The notes under the pieces: generated by a model
Databases searched by the model: none
What the model was told of the DNA's origin: nothing
Seen by the model: only the letters and a program-made list of their open reading frames with translations
NCBI RefSeq assembly: GCF_014695395.1
Contig: NZ_JACJOF010000022.1
Span: 29,422 to 93,421 of the forward strand
Direction: 5' to 3'
DNA: 64,000 bases
Source of the DNA: Nodosilinea sp. FACHB-131
GTDB taxonomy: Bacteria; Cyanobacteriota; Cyanobacteriia; Phormidesmidales; Phormidesmidaceae
Made by a program: the position numbers and the translations under genes
Shown: positions 27,676-35,852 of the stretch, in pieces
How positions within the stretch are numbered: the stretch's first letter is position 1
How the letters are laid out: every line of letters starts with the position of its first letter

Positions 27676-27903
27676 ATGTTCCATCTGTACTTTGGGGCGT
27701 TTGATATCGTGCTCTATTTGGCGGGCATCTATGCTGCTATGGCCGTTTCCAAAGCCCTTTGCGATCAAATGGATGAAGCCGAAGCCGCCCAGAACGTGAC
27801 CACCACGGCACCTCAGGTTGCTCCCATGCAGGCGATCGCACCTCATCTAGTAGCCCCCGCGCCCAAGCGCGAGGAAGTCAGCGTCAAAGTATCGGCAAAC
27901 TGA
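27676..27903 (+). CDS. Small single-span membrane protein, unknown function
   Basis: 75 residues. One hydrophobic helix (FGAFDIVLYLAGIYAAMAV) at the N-terminus, then an Ala/Pro/Val-rich hydrophilic tail ending KREEVSVKVSAN. A strong ribosome-binding site (AAGGGAGG) precedes the ATG. Family not recognised. It is an independent small gene between convergent or unrelated neighbours. Confidence 0.65.
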   Translation: MFHLYFGAFDIVLYLAGIYAAMAVSKALCDQMDEAEAAQNVTTTAPQVAPMQAIAPHLVAPAPKREEVSVKVSAN

Positions 27904-28270
27904 CGCTAGCTAAAGTCATCCACAAAAGCAGCTACATCTTTGCAGCCCGCCCGGCAACTAAGTGCGCCAGGGCGAAATTTTGCAGCTCTTTTTTTCCTGT
28001 AGATGCCCTGCACCACTTGTAATAGAGGGGAAACTGCCACAGTAGATCGTCTTTGCCGATAGGGATTTGACAGTATGGAGCTGTAAGAGCTGGGAGCAAG
28101 CCCTGGCCGCCTAAGGGCATTGGCGTTCGTGAAACGTTTCGAAGGAAAGCTTCTCTGAAAGAGAATCGCCCCAAAACTGAACAATTTTGTCCTTTGGTGC
28201 TCTACTTTTTTTGTTTTGTGCCACTGTAGGTAGCTGGCACAACCCTTAGCGAACAAATAGGGTCGGTAGA
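27904..28270. other. Intergenic region, no gene recognised
   Basis: 367 bases before the YihY-like gene. Pyrimidine-rich runs (CTCTTTTTTTCC, CTACTTTTTTTGTTTTG) are present, but I find no open frame with a start site, tRNA, or stable long hairpin. Confidence 0.4.
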
Positions 28271-29293
28271 ATGAGGAGACAACTGGCGCGGTTAGAGCAT
28301 TGGCGACGCGCATGGTCACTGGCACACCAATGGATCAACAGTGCGGCTATGCTCGATTTTTTTAAGTATCGAGTGGGGCAGTCGGCGTGGACCAAGCTGA
28401 TTGGCCGCACCCTGATGAAGTGGCAGCAAGACGATTGCCTTGAGATGGGTGCCGCCCTAGCCTACTACGCCCTCTTTTCAATGTTTCCGATGATTTTGGT
28501 GTCGTTGAGCATTGTGGGCTTTCTAATTGGCCCCAGCACCGATGCCTACAACGCCGTGCTCCACTTTGCCCAAGAGGCTCTGCCTCCCGACGCCTTCCCC
28601 CTGGTGCAGGCCACCCTCATCGAGTTTCACAACGGCAGCACTAGCGCCAGCATCGTTGGTTTTGGCATTTTGCTATTTACCTCCAGCGGTTTTTTTGGCG
28701 CCCTCAGCCGCTCCTTTGACAAAATTTGGCACACCAAGCCCAGCCATCACCGCTTCGGCGGCGTGGGGGAAGTGGCGTTTATCTTTCTGTGGCGCCGGTT
28801 TCTGGCGTTTTTGCTGGTGATTGGGGCCACCAGCCTGATCTTTGTGTCGCTGCTCTCCAACATTGCCATCGGCACCATCACCAAGATTTTGGAAGGGGTG
28901 AACGAGTGGGTGACGGTGCTGGCGATCGATCAGGTGCAGCTGCTGTCATGGCTGCGGCTGGGCATCTCGTTTGTGACGCTGACGCTGGTGGTAATGGTGC
29001 TCTACAAAACCCTGCCCAGCACCCGTGTGGCTTGGCGAGATGTGTGGCTGGGGGCACTGCTGACCGCCATTCTGTGGCTGATTTTGCAGCAGTTAATCAG
29101 TAACAGTGTGATTAGCCTGGGCAGCCAGTTTCGCTCCTACGGGGTGGTAGGCGGGGTGATGGTGCTGATGCTGTGGATTTACCTTACCAGCCAGATTTTC
29201 TTTTTGGGGGGCGAGTTTACCTACGTCTACGCCCACCAATTTGGCAGCCGCAAGGGGCAGAAAAAGCTAATGACTAAGGTAGGGGGCCAGTAA
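28271..29293 (+). CDS. YihY/virulence factor BrkB family membrane protein
   Basis: 340 residues. Polytopic inner-membrane protein with about six transmembrane helices. Family features: CLEMGAALAYYALFSMFPMILV, GFFGALSRSFDKIW, TLVVMVLYKTLPSTRVAWRDVWLGALLTA, and the final helix VMVLMLWIYLTSQIFFLGGEF. Formerly called ribonuclease BN, but that assignment belongs to another gene; the role (lipid or envelope transport has been proposed) is not established. The start at 28271 or the later ATG at 28349 are both possible. Confidence 0.9.
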   Translation: MRRQLARLEHWRRAWSLAHQWINSAAMLDFFKYRVGQSAWTKLIGRTLMKWQQDDCLEMGAALAYYALFSMFPMILVSLSIVGFLIGPSTDAYNAVLHFAQEALPPDAFPLVQATLIEFHNGSTSASIVGFGILLFTSSGFFGALSRSFDKIWHTKPSHHRFGGVGEVAFIFLWRRFLAFLLVIGATSLIFVSLLSNIAIGTITKILEGVNEWVTVLAIDQVQLLSWLRLGISFVTLTLVVMVLYKTLPSTRVAWRDVWLGALLTAILWLILQQLISNSVISLGSQFRSYGVVGGVMVLMLWIYLTSQIFFLGGEFTYVYAHQFGSRKGQKKLMTKVGGQ

Positions 29294-29330
29294 GTGGTTT
29301 AATTTATAGAGCAGTTTACGGAATGGGCCA

Positions 29331-29882
29331 ATGGCGACAGCGCAGCGTGGAGTAACAATCTGGTTTACGGGGTTGAGCGGGTCGGGTAAATCGACCATCG
29401 CTCGCGCTCTGGAGGCCGAACTGCGCCAGCGGGGTTGCCAGCTTGAGGTGCTCGACGGCGATGTTGTGCGCACTAACTTGACCAAGGGCCTGGGCTTTAG
29501 CAAAGAAGACCGGGACGAAAACATTCGCCGCATTGGCTTTGTATCGCACCTGCTGACCCGCAATGGCGTGATGGTGCTGGTGTCGGCAATTTCGCCCTAC
29601 CGCGAAGCGCGAGATACGGTGCGCGATCGCATCGGTGACTTCGTCGAAGTCTTTGTTGACGCTCCCCTCAGCGTCTGCGAAGACCGCGACGTCAAAGGTC
29701 TCTACAAAAAAGCTAGGGCTGGCGAAATCAAGCAGTTTACCGGCATTGACGATCCCTACGAAGCGCCCCTCAACCCAGAGGTGCACTGCCACACCGATCA
29801 GCAATCCGTCGAAGAAAGCGTGGCCCAGGTAATTGGCCAGCTCGAAGCCATGGGCTACTTGGCAGTGGCAGCCGTGGCCTAG
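29331..29882 (+). CDS. cysC: Adenylylsulfate kinase
   Basis: 183 residues. Phosphorylates APS to PAPS in assimilatory sulfate activation. Walker [12 protein letters not shown] near residue 16, [40 protein letters not shown], and the lid [18 protein letters not shown]. Full length with no fused sulfurylase. Siroheme genes for sulfite reduction lie 29 kb away in the same window. Confidence 0.96.
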   Translation: MATAQRGVTIWFTGLSGSGKSTIARALEAELRQRGCQLEVLDGDVVRTNLTKGLGFSKEDRDENIRRIGFVSHLLTRNGVMVLVSAISPYREARDTVRDRIGDFVEVFVDAPLSVCEDRDVKGLYKKARAGEIKQFTGIDDPYEAPLNPEVHCHTDQQSVEESVAQVIGQLEAMGYLAVAAVA

Positions 29883-29989
29883 CCTCCGTAACCAGTGAGC
29901 TATCGGTGGCGCTGCCTTTAGCCTGATCCCAGCCCGGTGGAAGGCGCTCCCCCAGCCTCTGGGCCGATCGCTCTACCGCTATAGCAGTA

Positions 29990-30019
29990 ATGCCCACTAT
30001 TCTTCAGAACAGTGGGCAT
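29990..30019. terminator. 9-bp hairpin between cysC and a reverse gene
   Basis: ATGCCCACT and AGTGGGCAT pair around TATTCTTCAGAAC-type loop bases. It lies between convergent genes; there is no T-run, so the role is tentative. Confidence 0.45.
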
Positions 30020-30038
30020 CAGTATTAGAAAGGTTAGA

Positions 30039-30320
30039 TTACTCTACTTTAGAGACTTCTTCTACAGCGTCCTTCCGGGTGACAACCCAAAAGATACCAG
30101 CATTGCCTGGGGCTCTGAGCTTGCAAGCCGGACATTCGCAGGTTGCGCCACCGGCAACAAGGGTGAGATATTTAATTTCAGCCTGAATAGAGAATTCGCT
30201 AATTGGTAGTCCCAGCATCTTTTTGATGTGAGATTCTAAGGGCCGACAGGCTCGTCTTGCGTAGCCTTGCCCTGCTCGTTCAGAGTAAATAACGTAATCC
30301 GAAAGCCAAGTGTCATTCAT
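30039..30320 (-). CDS. Hypothetical small protein
   Basis: 93 residues from the ATG at 30320 (an ATG 27 bases upstream is also in frame). Not recognised. It contains a cysteine cluster CECPAC near residue 62 that might bind metal, preceded by a strand-like YLTLVAGGAT. AT-richer than the neighbours. No ribosome-binding site is obvious, so it may not be expressed. Confidence 0.4.
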   Translation of the reverse strand: MNDTWLSDYVIYSERAGQGYARRACRPLESHIKKMLGLPISEFSIQAEIKYLTLVAGGATCECPACKLRAPGNAGIFWVVTRKDAVEEVSKVE

Positions 30321-30500
30321 ATGCAACTCTATCAGGCAACTTTGCATCCCCCTAAAGGAATAGATTAAGAATACGCCTTAAGGTAGATATAAATCAATGG
30401 TGCCCAAAACAGACTGGACGTTCTCACCTGGTAAGACAGTTCGAATTTCTACCAATTTCATATTGCTGCCTGCGCCCGTGGAGAAGCTAGGCGTTTAGCG

Positions 30501-33233
30501 TTATCCCAGTACTTGACTGCGCCGCAGCTTGTTGACCAAGCGCGCAGGCGGTTCCCGGCGGGCGTAGCTAACCAGGTAGTCATGCACCAACTGGTAGCGA
30601 TCGATGGGGATATCGGGCAGCAAAAACACCAGACCCGAGCCCACCAGAATATCCAGTACTAGGTCGAGTTGGTCTGACTGATAGACAGCACCGCGCAGTT
30701 TGATCTCTTCTTCAATGTCTTCTCGGCTTCTTTGGGGACGATAGGGGCGGCTGTCGCGATCGATATCGGTGAGCAGGTAAAGCACCAGGCGGGCCAAATC
30801 CGCATTTTCAGCGCCGCAGTCGTCAACCACAGTGCCCAAGAAATTTTGCACCAGGGTTTCTTTGGGATGGCTGCCCAGGTCGAGGTATTCGGCCAGGGTG
30901 TTGATCTCTTGGCGCTGGAGCTGAGCCCCCACCACCTGAAGCTCAATCGGGCGCACCTCACCGATGGAGGTAGATAGGTCGGCCACCAGCTGATCGATCA
31001 GGGCCGTTTCGAGGTAAAAGTGAGCGTCGTCGGTGAGGCGACGAATTAAAAATTTGGCGTCGGTGGCCTTAAAATTGCCCAAATAATAGCGGTAGTCTCG
31101 GCTGAGAATGTCGTTGTTGAGAATGTCGAGATCAAAGCCGCGCTCAATTTCGAGCAGGTGGTGGAGGTAGTCTTCGCGCAGGGACAGCACCACTTTGAGG
31201 TAGGGCGTATTGAGGCAGTCGAGCAAGAAAGCGTAGAAGTCGCGGCGCTGGGTCAGCTCTACGGCATCGACGAAAAATTCTTCAAACTGATCAAAAATCA
31301 GCACGATTTGTCGATAGCTTTGCTCGGTGAGGCGTTTGAGGCGATCACTCAGGTCGATGGGGTCGATAGGGGCGGCTGGGGGAATGCCGTCGGCCTCGCT
31401 GAGCTGTTGCAGGGCGCGGGCCAAAGCCTGGTTGACCTCATCGGGCCAATCGCGGTAGCCCTTGACCAACACCGCCAAAGTCGATCGCCCCTCAGGAAAC
31501 GACTTAGCCAGGGCGGGCATCAGCCCGGCATAAAGGATGGAGCTTTTGCCTACCCCCGACGGCCCGTGGATAATCACCAGCGGATAGCGGGCCTGCTCAA
31601 GGCGATCGGTGAGAGCCTCAACATCGGCCTGGCGACCCGAGGACTGAATCTCGGTAGCCAGCAGCGCTTGGCTGGAGCCCTCACCACCACCCCGCCAGGA
31701 CTCCTGGGGCTGAATTTCGCTGGCCCCGATGAAGGCTCGCAGCTTAAAGCGAGTGTCGACCTGGCGCTGCTTGATCTTGACCCCAAAGGCGGCGCGGTAT
31801 TTTTTTTGCTGGTAATACTGCTGTTGCAGCGTTTGCAGAATGTTGCGGTAGAGGGGCAGATCAGTTGTGGGGTCGGTGTAGGTGTACGCCGCTTCAAGCA
31901 GGGTAGTAGCCGCCTCGGGTTGAACCTGAGCAATATATACTCGCCCCAACAGGAAGAGGTACCAGCCCCGCTGATACTGGTTAGCCATCGCTAGGGCAGA
32001 GCGGGAGGATTCGGCATCAGGTTCGCCGGAGGCACTGGCAGTGACGGCCCCGGCGATCGCCAGAATATTCAATGCCCGCTCGGCGTTAGTTTTAGCGGTG
32101 GCGGCATCGTCCTGGGCCAGAGCTACCTCTGCCAGATAGCCGTAATTGCGGGCCAGGCGAATGGGGTCTTGGCGATGTAGGGTCAGCCCCTCCTGGGCGG
32201 TGCGGGCCAGGGCGGACCAGGCCCCCAATTTTTGCTGCACCTCCGCCAGGGCATGGATGAATTTGCCCACCAGATCAGGCTCCTCGAGGTCGCGAAAAAT
32301 GCGCAGGCAGGCGGTGAAGTAGCTCTCGGCCTTGTGCAGCATGAGATCATAAACCACCCGCTGCAGAATGGCCTGGCTGCGGCAGGTCGCCCCCAAGTAG
32401 AAGAGGAGGACAGCTTGTTTTTGGCGAGGGGTGGGGGGTGGGGGGGTAAGTAGGGGAGTGGGCGGGTGGGCGGGTGGGGGGGTGGATTTTTGCCAGTAGT
32501 TCAGGCTTTGCTCGAAGTGGTAGCGGGCCACGTCGAGATCGTTGCGGCTAAAGGCGTCGCGGCCCTTGAGAAAGTCGAGGCTGGCCTTGAGTTCACTGCC
32601 AAGGGTGGCTTGGGTTTGAGCTATGTCGGTCAGGGCAAACTCTAGCTCGGTGCGCAGGGCCGACCCCGGTTGAAAATCGGCGGCTTCAGTGGGGTGAGGG
32701 CTGCTATCGCCCAACGAGAGCATGGTAGCGAATAGGTCGTTGGCGCTGGCGTGGAGTGAGTCGATCAGCTCGCCGGGGGGGTACTCAAAGGGAATGGGGG
32801 CGGCAGCAAAGCTCTTAAAGTCGGGAGCGTGGCGGTTGAGAATGGTCAGGGTGCGATCGCTCATCCACAGCACTACCGGAAACGGCAGCGCCTGTGGAAA
32901 GGCGTTTCGTCCCAAGTTGGCGGCCTTAAACACTGCCGCCGCGTTTTGCAACTGCTCTAGGCCGGTTACCATCAGGGCGGTTGGCGGTGGAGAGTCAGCG
33001 GGCAAGGTCAAAGCCTGAAGCAGGGTCGTGACATGAGCGGGCAGCGATCGCTCTACCAGGGGCGTATAGGTCTGCAAATGATCGACCATCAGCTGCTGCA
33101 AACGCGAGTAGTTGCACCGGGCCAGCACCAGCGAAAAGCGGTTGGGTCTGAGGGTGATCGCCCGCTTGAGCTCAGTTAGGGCCGCTTGGTTGTGGGCCAC
33201 AATATCGCTGGTTCCCAGACGCTGGCCGCTCAT
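30501..33233 (-). CDS. STAND-type NTPase with TPR-like repeats
   Basis: 910 residues. The ATG at 33233 overlaps the upstream gene's stop as ATGA. An N-terminal alpha/beta domain (~1-180; LVLARCNYSRLQQLMVDHL, ALMVTGLEQLQN) resembles a P-loop fold without a usable P-loop. A Pro/Thr low-complexity segment lies at ~248-270, TPR-like helices at ~280-520, then a STAND NTPase with Walker A GPSGVGKSS near 556 and LIFDQFEEFF near 644, followed by a winged-helix-like region (LVHDYLVSYARR). STAND proteins are signal-triggered switches. No C-terminal effector is present, unlike typical Avs-type defence proteins. Confidence 0.82.
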   Translation of the reverse strand: MSGQRLGTSDIVAHNQAALTELKRAITLRPNRFSLVLARCNYSRLQQLMVDHLQTYTPLVERSLPAHVTTLLQALTLPADSPPPTALMVTGLEQLQNAAAVFKAANLGRNAFPQALPFPVVLWMSDRTLTILNRHAPDFKSFAAAPIPFEYPPGELIDSLHASANDLFATMLSLGDSSPHPTEAADFQPGSALRTELEFALTDIAQTQATLGSELKASLDFLKGRDAFSRNDLDVARYHFEQSLNYWQKSTPPPAHPPTPLLTPPPPTPRQKQAVLLFYLGATCRSQAILQRVVYDLMLHKAESYFTACLRIFRDLEEPDLVGKFIHALAEVQQKLGAWSALARTAQEGLTLHRQDPIRLARNYGYLAEVALAQDDAATAKTNAERALNILAIAGAVTASASGEPDAESSRSALAMANQYQRGWYLFLLGRVYIAQVQPEAATTLLEAAYTYTDPTTDLPLYRNILQTLQQQYYQQKKYRAAFGVKIKQRQVDTRFKLRAFIGASEIQPQESWRGGGEGSSQALLATEIQSSGRQADVEALTDRLEQARYPLVIIHGPSGVGKSSILYAGLMPALAKSFPEGRSTLAVLVKGYRDWPDEVNQALARALQQLSEADGIPPAAPIDPIDLSDRLKRLTEQSYRQIVLIFDQFEEFFVDAVELTQRRDFYAFLLDCLNTPYLKVVLSLREDYLHHLLEIERGFDLDILNNDILSRDYRYYLGNFKATDAKFLIRRLTDDAHFYLETALIDQLVADLSTSIGEVRPIELQVVGAQLQRQEINTLAEYLDLGSHPKETLVQNFLGTVVDDCGAENADLARLVLYLLTDIDRDSRPYRPQRSREDIEEEIKLRGAVYQSDQLDLVLDILVGSGLVFLLPDIPIDRYQLVHDYLVSYARREPPARLVNKLRRSQVLG
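32430..32490. repeat. G-rich short-unit repeat inside the STAND gene
   Basis: On the forward strand the stretch is GGGGTGGGGGGTGGGGGGGT followed by GGGCGGGTGGGCGGGTGG-type units. Read on the coding strand it yields PPPAHPPTPLLTPPPPTP. The same composition as the intergenic G-rich repeats, kept in frame. Confidence 0.6.
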
Positions 33234-34537
33234 GGGCGGCTCTGCTGAGCCAGCCAGCTGCGGTAGCGATCGGTCTCGGCCAGCAGGGGATTGAGGCCAA
33301 ACCAGCGACCCTGAGCATCTCGATATTCGTACAAAAACAGGCTGCGCACCAAAATGTTGTAGTCTTCGTCGCCCTGCACATCCTGGCGGGAGACGGCCTG
33401 GAGCAGCAGATCCCACTCGTGGTCGCTGACTAGACCCATGAGGCTGTCGCGCTCGTTGCGAATCACAGCCTCCAGGGTGTCGCGCAAAAAAGGCGGGTCT
33501 TGCTTGCGTAGGCAGCCATCCAGCAGGCGAATCAGGTTGCGCATGTGGCCACCACTCACCTGACAGAGGCGATCGAGGGTGGCTATCTCGTCGAAGATTT
33601 CTCCTACCGCATCAATGCGCTGGTTCACGTTGAAATCGGGAAAGGCGCGAATCAACACCATCTGTCGCAGCAGCGCCATACCCGCCTCGTCGGTGTTGCC
33701 CTTGCGGTCCTGCATCGGCACCATGGGCAGCACCATGGGGTTAGTACCAAACCGGTTCGACAGCCGCACCAGGTCATTCGAAAACATCAGCTCCAGGGGA
33801 ATGGTGTAGACCATGTGGCAGTCAAGCTGCCTGAGCTGCTCACCCCGGTCGACAAAAATGTACTCCGACTGGAGCCGTCCCTGGGAGCGAGGGGCGCTGT
33901 CGATGCGATCGAGGTTATCCATAATCACCACCAGGCGATTTTTGCCCTGGGACTGTAGTCGATCGTTGGCTGGAGTCAGCAGCTCGTCGTTGATGGCGGT
34001 AATAATGCTGCGGGTGCGCGGCTCTAAATACTGTCTGAGCTGGCTGCGCATGTCAGGGCTCTGCTTGGCCGAGGCCGTAATGCTGGCAATGCCCGCCGAA
34101 AAGCTCACATCGGAGATTTCCATCGGGGTGCGCAGGGTGTCGGCCAGGTTCTGAAACAGGCCTTGCAGATAAGTGGGCTTAGTCGCAATGCCAATTTTGT
34201 CGAGGTGCTCGCTGATGTTGTGGGCAATGCTGAGCAAAATATCAGAGATTTCGACATCGGCCATCTCTAAGTCGCGGTCTGACTCAAAGTAAACCACCTC
34301 GCAGTTACGCTGGGTCAGCTTGTTCTGCAAACGAAAGAGTTCCGTCGATTTGCCGCAGCCAATATGGCCGGTAAACAGCTGGGTAGTGGGGCGATTGCGG
34401 GCCAGGCGAGCAATTTTGCGCTCTAGCTCTTGGACAGTGTCGCCACCGCGCACGGTGGAGAAATCGATGTAGTAGCGCTTGCCCCGCAGCGGCTGGGTGG
34501 GGTCGCAGGCATCGTAAAACTGCTGTAGATCCAGCAT
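33230..34537 (-). CDS. P-loop ATPase coupled to the STAND gene
   Basis: 435 residues from the ATG at 34537 (a TTG two codons earlier is open). AAA/ORC-like ATPase: a leading RYYIDFSTVRGGDTVQELER segment, Walker A GHIGCGKSTELFRL near residue 56, Walker B-like LVVIMDNLDRID near 205, and an arginine-rich sensor region (LSNRFGTNPMVLP, SGGHMRNLIRLLDGCL). It ends in a helical domain. The stop overlaps the start of the STAND gene by 4 bases, implying coupled translation and a shared complex. I recall similar pairs in cyanobacteria but no characterised function. Confidence 0.8.
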   Translation of the reverse strand: MLDLQQFYDACDPTQPLRGKRYYIDFSTVRGGDTVQELERKIARLARNRPTTQLFTGHIGCGKSTELFRLQNKLTQRNCEVVYFESDRDLEMADVEISDILLSIAHNISEHLDKIGIATKPTYLQGLFQNLADTLRTPMEISDVSFSAGIASITASAKQSPDMRSQLRQYLEPRTRSIITAINDELLTPANDRLQSQGKNRLVVIMDNLDRIDSAPRSQGRLQSEYIFVDRGEQLRQLDCHMVYTIPLELMFSNDLVRLSNRFGTNPMVLPMVPMQDRKGNTDEAGMALLRQMVLIRAFPDFNVNQRIDAVGEIFDEIATLDRLCQVSGGHMRNLIRLLDGCLRKQDPPFLRDTLEAVIRNERDSLMGLVSDHEWDLLLQAVSRQDVQGDEDYNILVRSLFLYEYRDAQGRWFGLNPLLAETDRYRSWLAQQSRP

Positions 34538-34734
34538 AGGCAATGGTTGTAGGATTGCCCTCAGGGTAGCGCAAGGGCCGGAAGGCGAAGGTAAAGCTTT
34601 AGCGACGGTTATCCTAGTACCGCTACGCGGGGTTCAAAATGCAAAATTCAAAGTGAAAAATCCTTAGGGTACAGGTATTTAGCATTCTGAACAGTAGGGG
34701 CATTTTTGCCGCAGCGTAATAGCGCTAGATGGGT

Positions 34735-35364
34735 TTAGGGATAGACCTGGGGATAGTCAGCAGGCTCAACAAACTCTTCAGCCGAGTCGCTGCACTCCTG
34801 GTAGCGGAAGGTTTCTAGCTCTAGCTCGCTTCCCGACCAGCGGTAGTCGGCCAAGGAGCCACAGTCGCCAACGCCCCGCGCCTTGCTAAATACCGTCAGC
34901 AGCTCTTGGTCGGGGTCAAAGGTGGCCAGGCCGCCTACGGTGCCCTCGCTGCTACGCACAAACTGCCCGGTTTCATCGGGATAAAACACATCGAGCGACA
35001 GCGGCTGCCACGCGCCGTCGGGTTGGTAAGCCACGTAGGCGTAGACCGACTGGTAGGCGGCGTTGGCGCAGACCAGCTCCACCAAGGCGCGATCGCCTGT
35101 CCGATAGACCCGAGATTCTGCTTGGGCGACCTCGGGCTGGTAAAACCCATCGCAGAGGTCGAGGCTTTCGACCTGGTCATAAACGGTTTGCAGAATCGCC
35201 TCGTCCGCAGGCAAACTGTTTTTGCTATCGGGGTCACCGGCAGCACCCGACTCCGCTCGGGCTGGGGCTGATCCCTCAGGATCGGGGGTTGGCGGAGCGT
35301 TGCACCCGGCGATCGCAATCATCACCAAAGCCGCCATGATGCCCTGGGCGTTACGTTGTCTCAC
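34735..35364 (-). CDS. Hypothetical lipoprotein
   Basis: 209 residues. Signal peptide with lipobox IAGC (mature N-terminus near residue 21), then a Pro/Ala/Ser-rich spacer and a beta-rich globular part with several Cys (LDLCDGFYQ, LVCANAAYQ, GDCGSLADYRW, YQECSDS), perhaps forming disulfides. Would be anchored in the outer leaflet of the cytoplasmic membrane or in the outer membrane. I do not recognise the family. Its transcription unit appears separate from the NTPase pair. Confidence 0.75.
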   Translation of the reverse strand: MRQRNAQGIMAALVMIAIAGCNAPPTPDPEGSAPARAESGAAGDPDSKNSLPADEAILQTVYDQVESLDLCDGFYQPEVAQAESRVYRTGDRALVELVCANAAYQSVYAYVAYQPDGAWQPLSLDVFYPDETGQFVRSSEGTVGGLATFDPDQELLTVFSKARGVGDCGSLADYRWSGSELELETFRYQECSDSAEEFVEPADYPQVYP

Positions 35365-35852
35365 TCGGTGCTCCTCAGCGCGATCGCCAATTGAATTGCT
35401 ATCATCCTATTTTGCTATAGCCGGTGAAGGCTGAGTTAAGACAGCCCAAAATCCAAGCTCATTAGGCACCCTTCTTCCTTGTTGCTATTTTATTTTCGGT
35501 CTTTTGCCACAGCATTCCCGCCCCGGTAGTAGCTAACTTCGATCCCAGCCGCCTTCCACAGCCCCATTCCGCTCCTTCTTCGGCGGTAAGAAAAGGTTCT
35601 AAAGACAGTCTGTGGGTGGATTAACGCAATCGGGAAAAGCCGATAAAATCTGAACAAAACTACTAGCTCCCAAAATCTGAAGCCTATGCTGTCAACGCGG
35701 ACACCCTCTTCCCTCTCTCGATTGCAGCTGGAAGCGGGTTACCTCGTTTGCACCCTAAGGCAGCTGACGAAGCGTATCCAGAAGCCGTTTGCCGTCGTTT
35801 TAGGAGTAGGCTTTCGTTCCTTAGAACGGCGGCGGGGGCATGATTCCCTATA
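35365..35852. other. Intergenic region, no gene recognised
   Basis: 488 bases between the divergent lipoprotein and kinase genes. Open frames here are short and lack start sites. TATAAT occurs at about 35849 but overlaps the kinase start and is not a convincing promoter. Confidence 0.4.

Noticed and set aside
31158..31994. 278-codon forward open frame
   Set aside because: Antisense to the STAND NTPase core with its P-loop; no motifs of its own.
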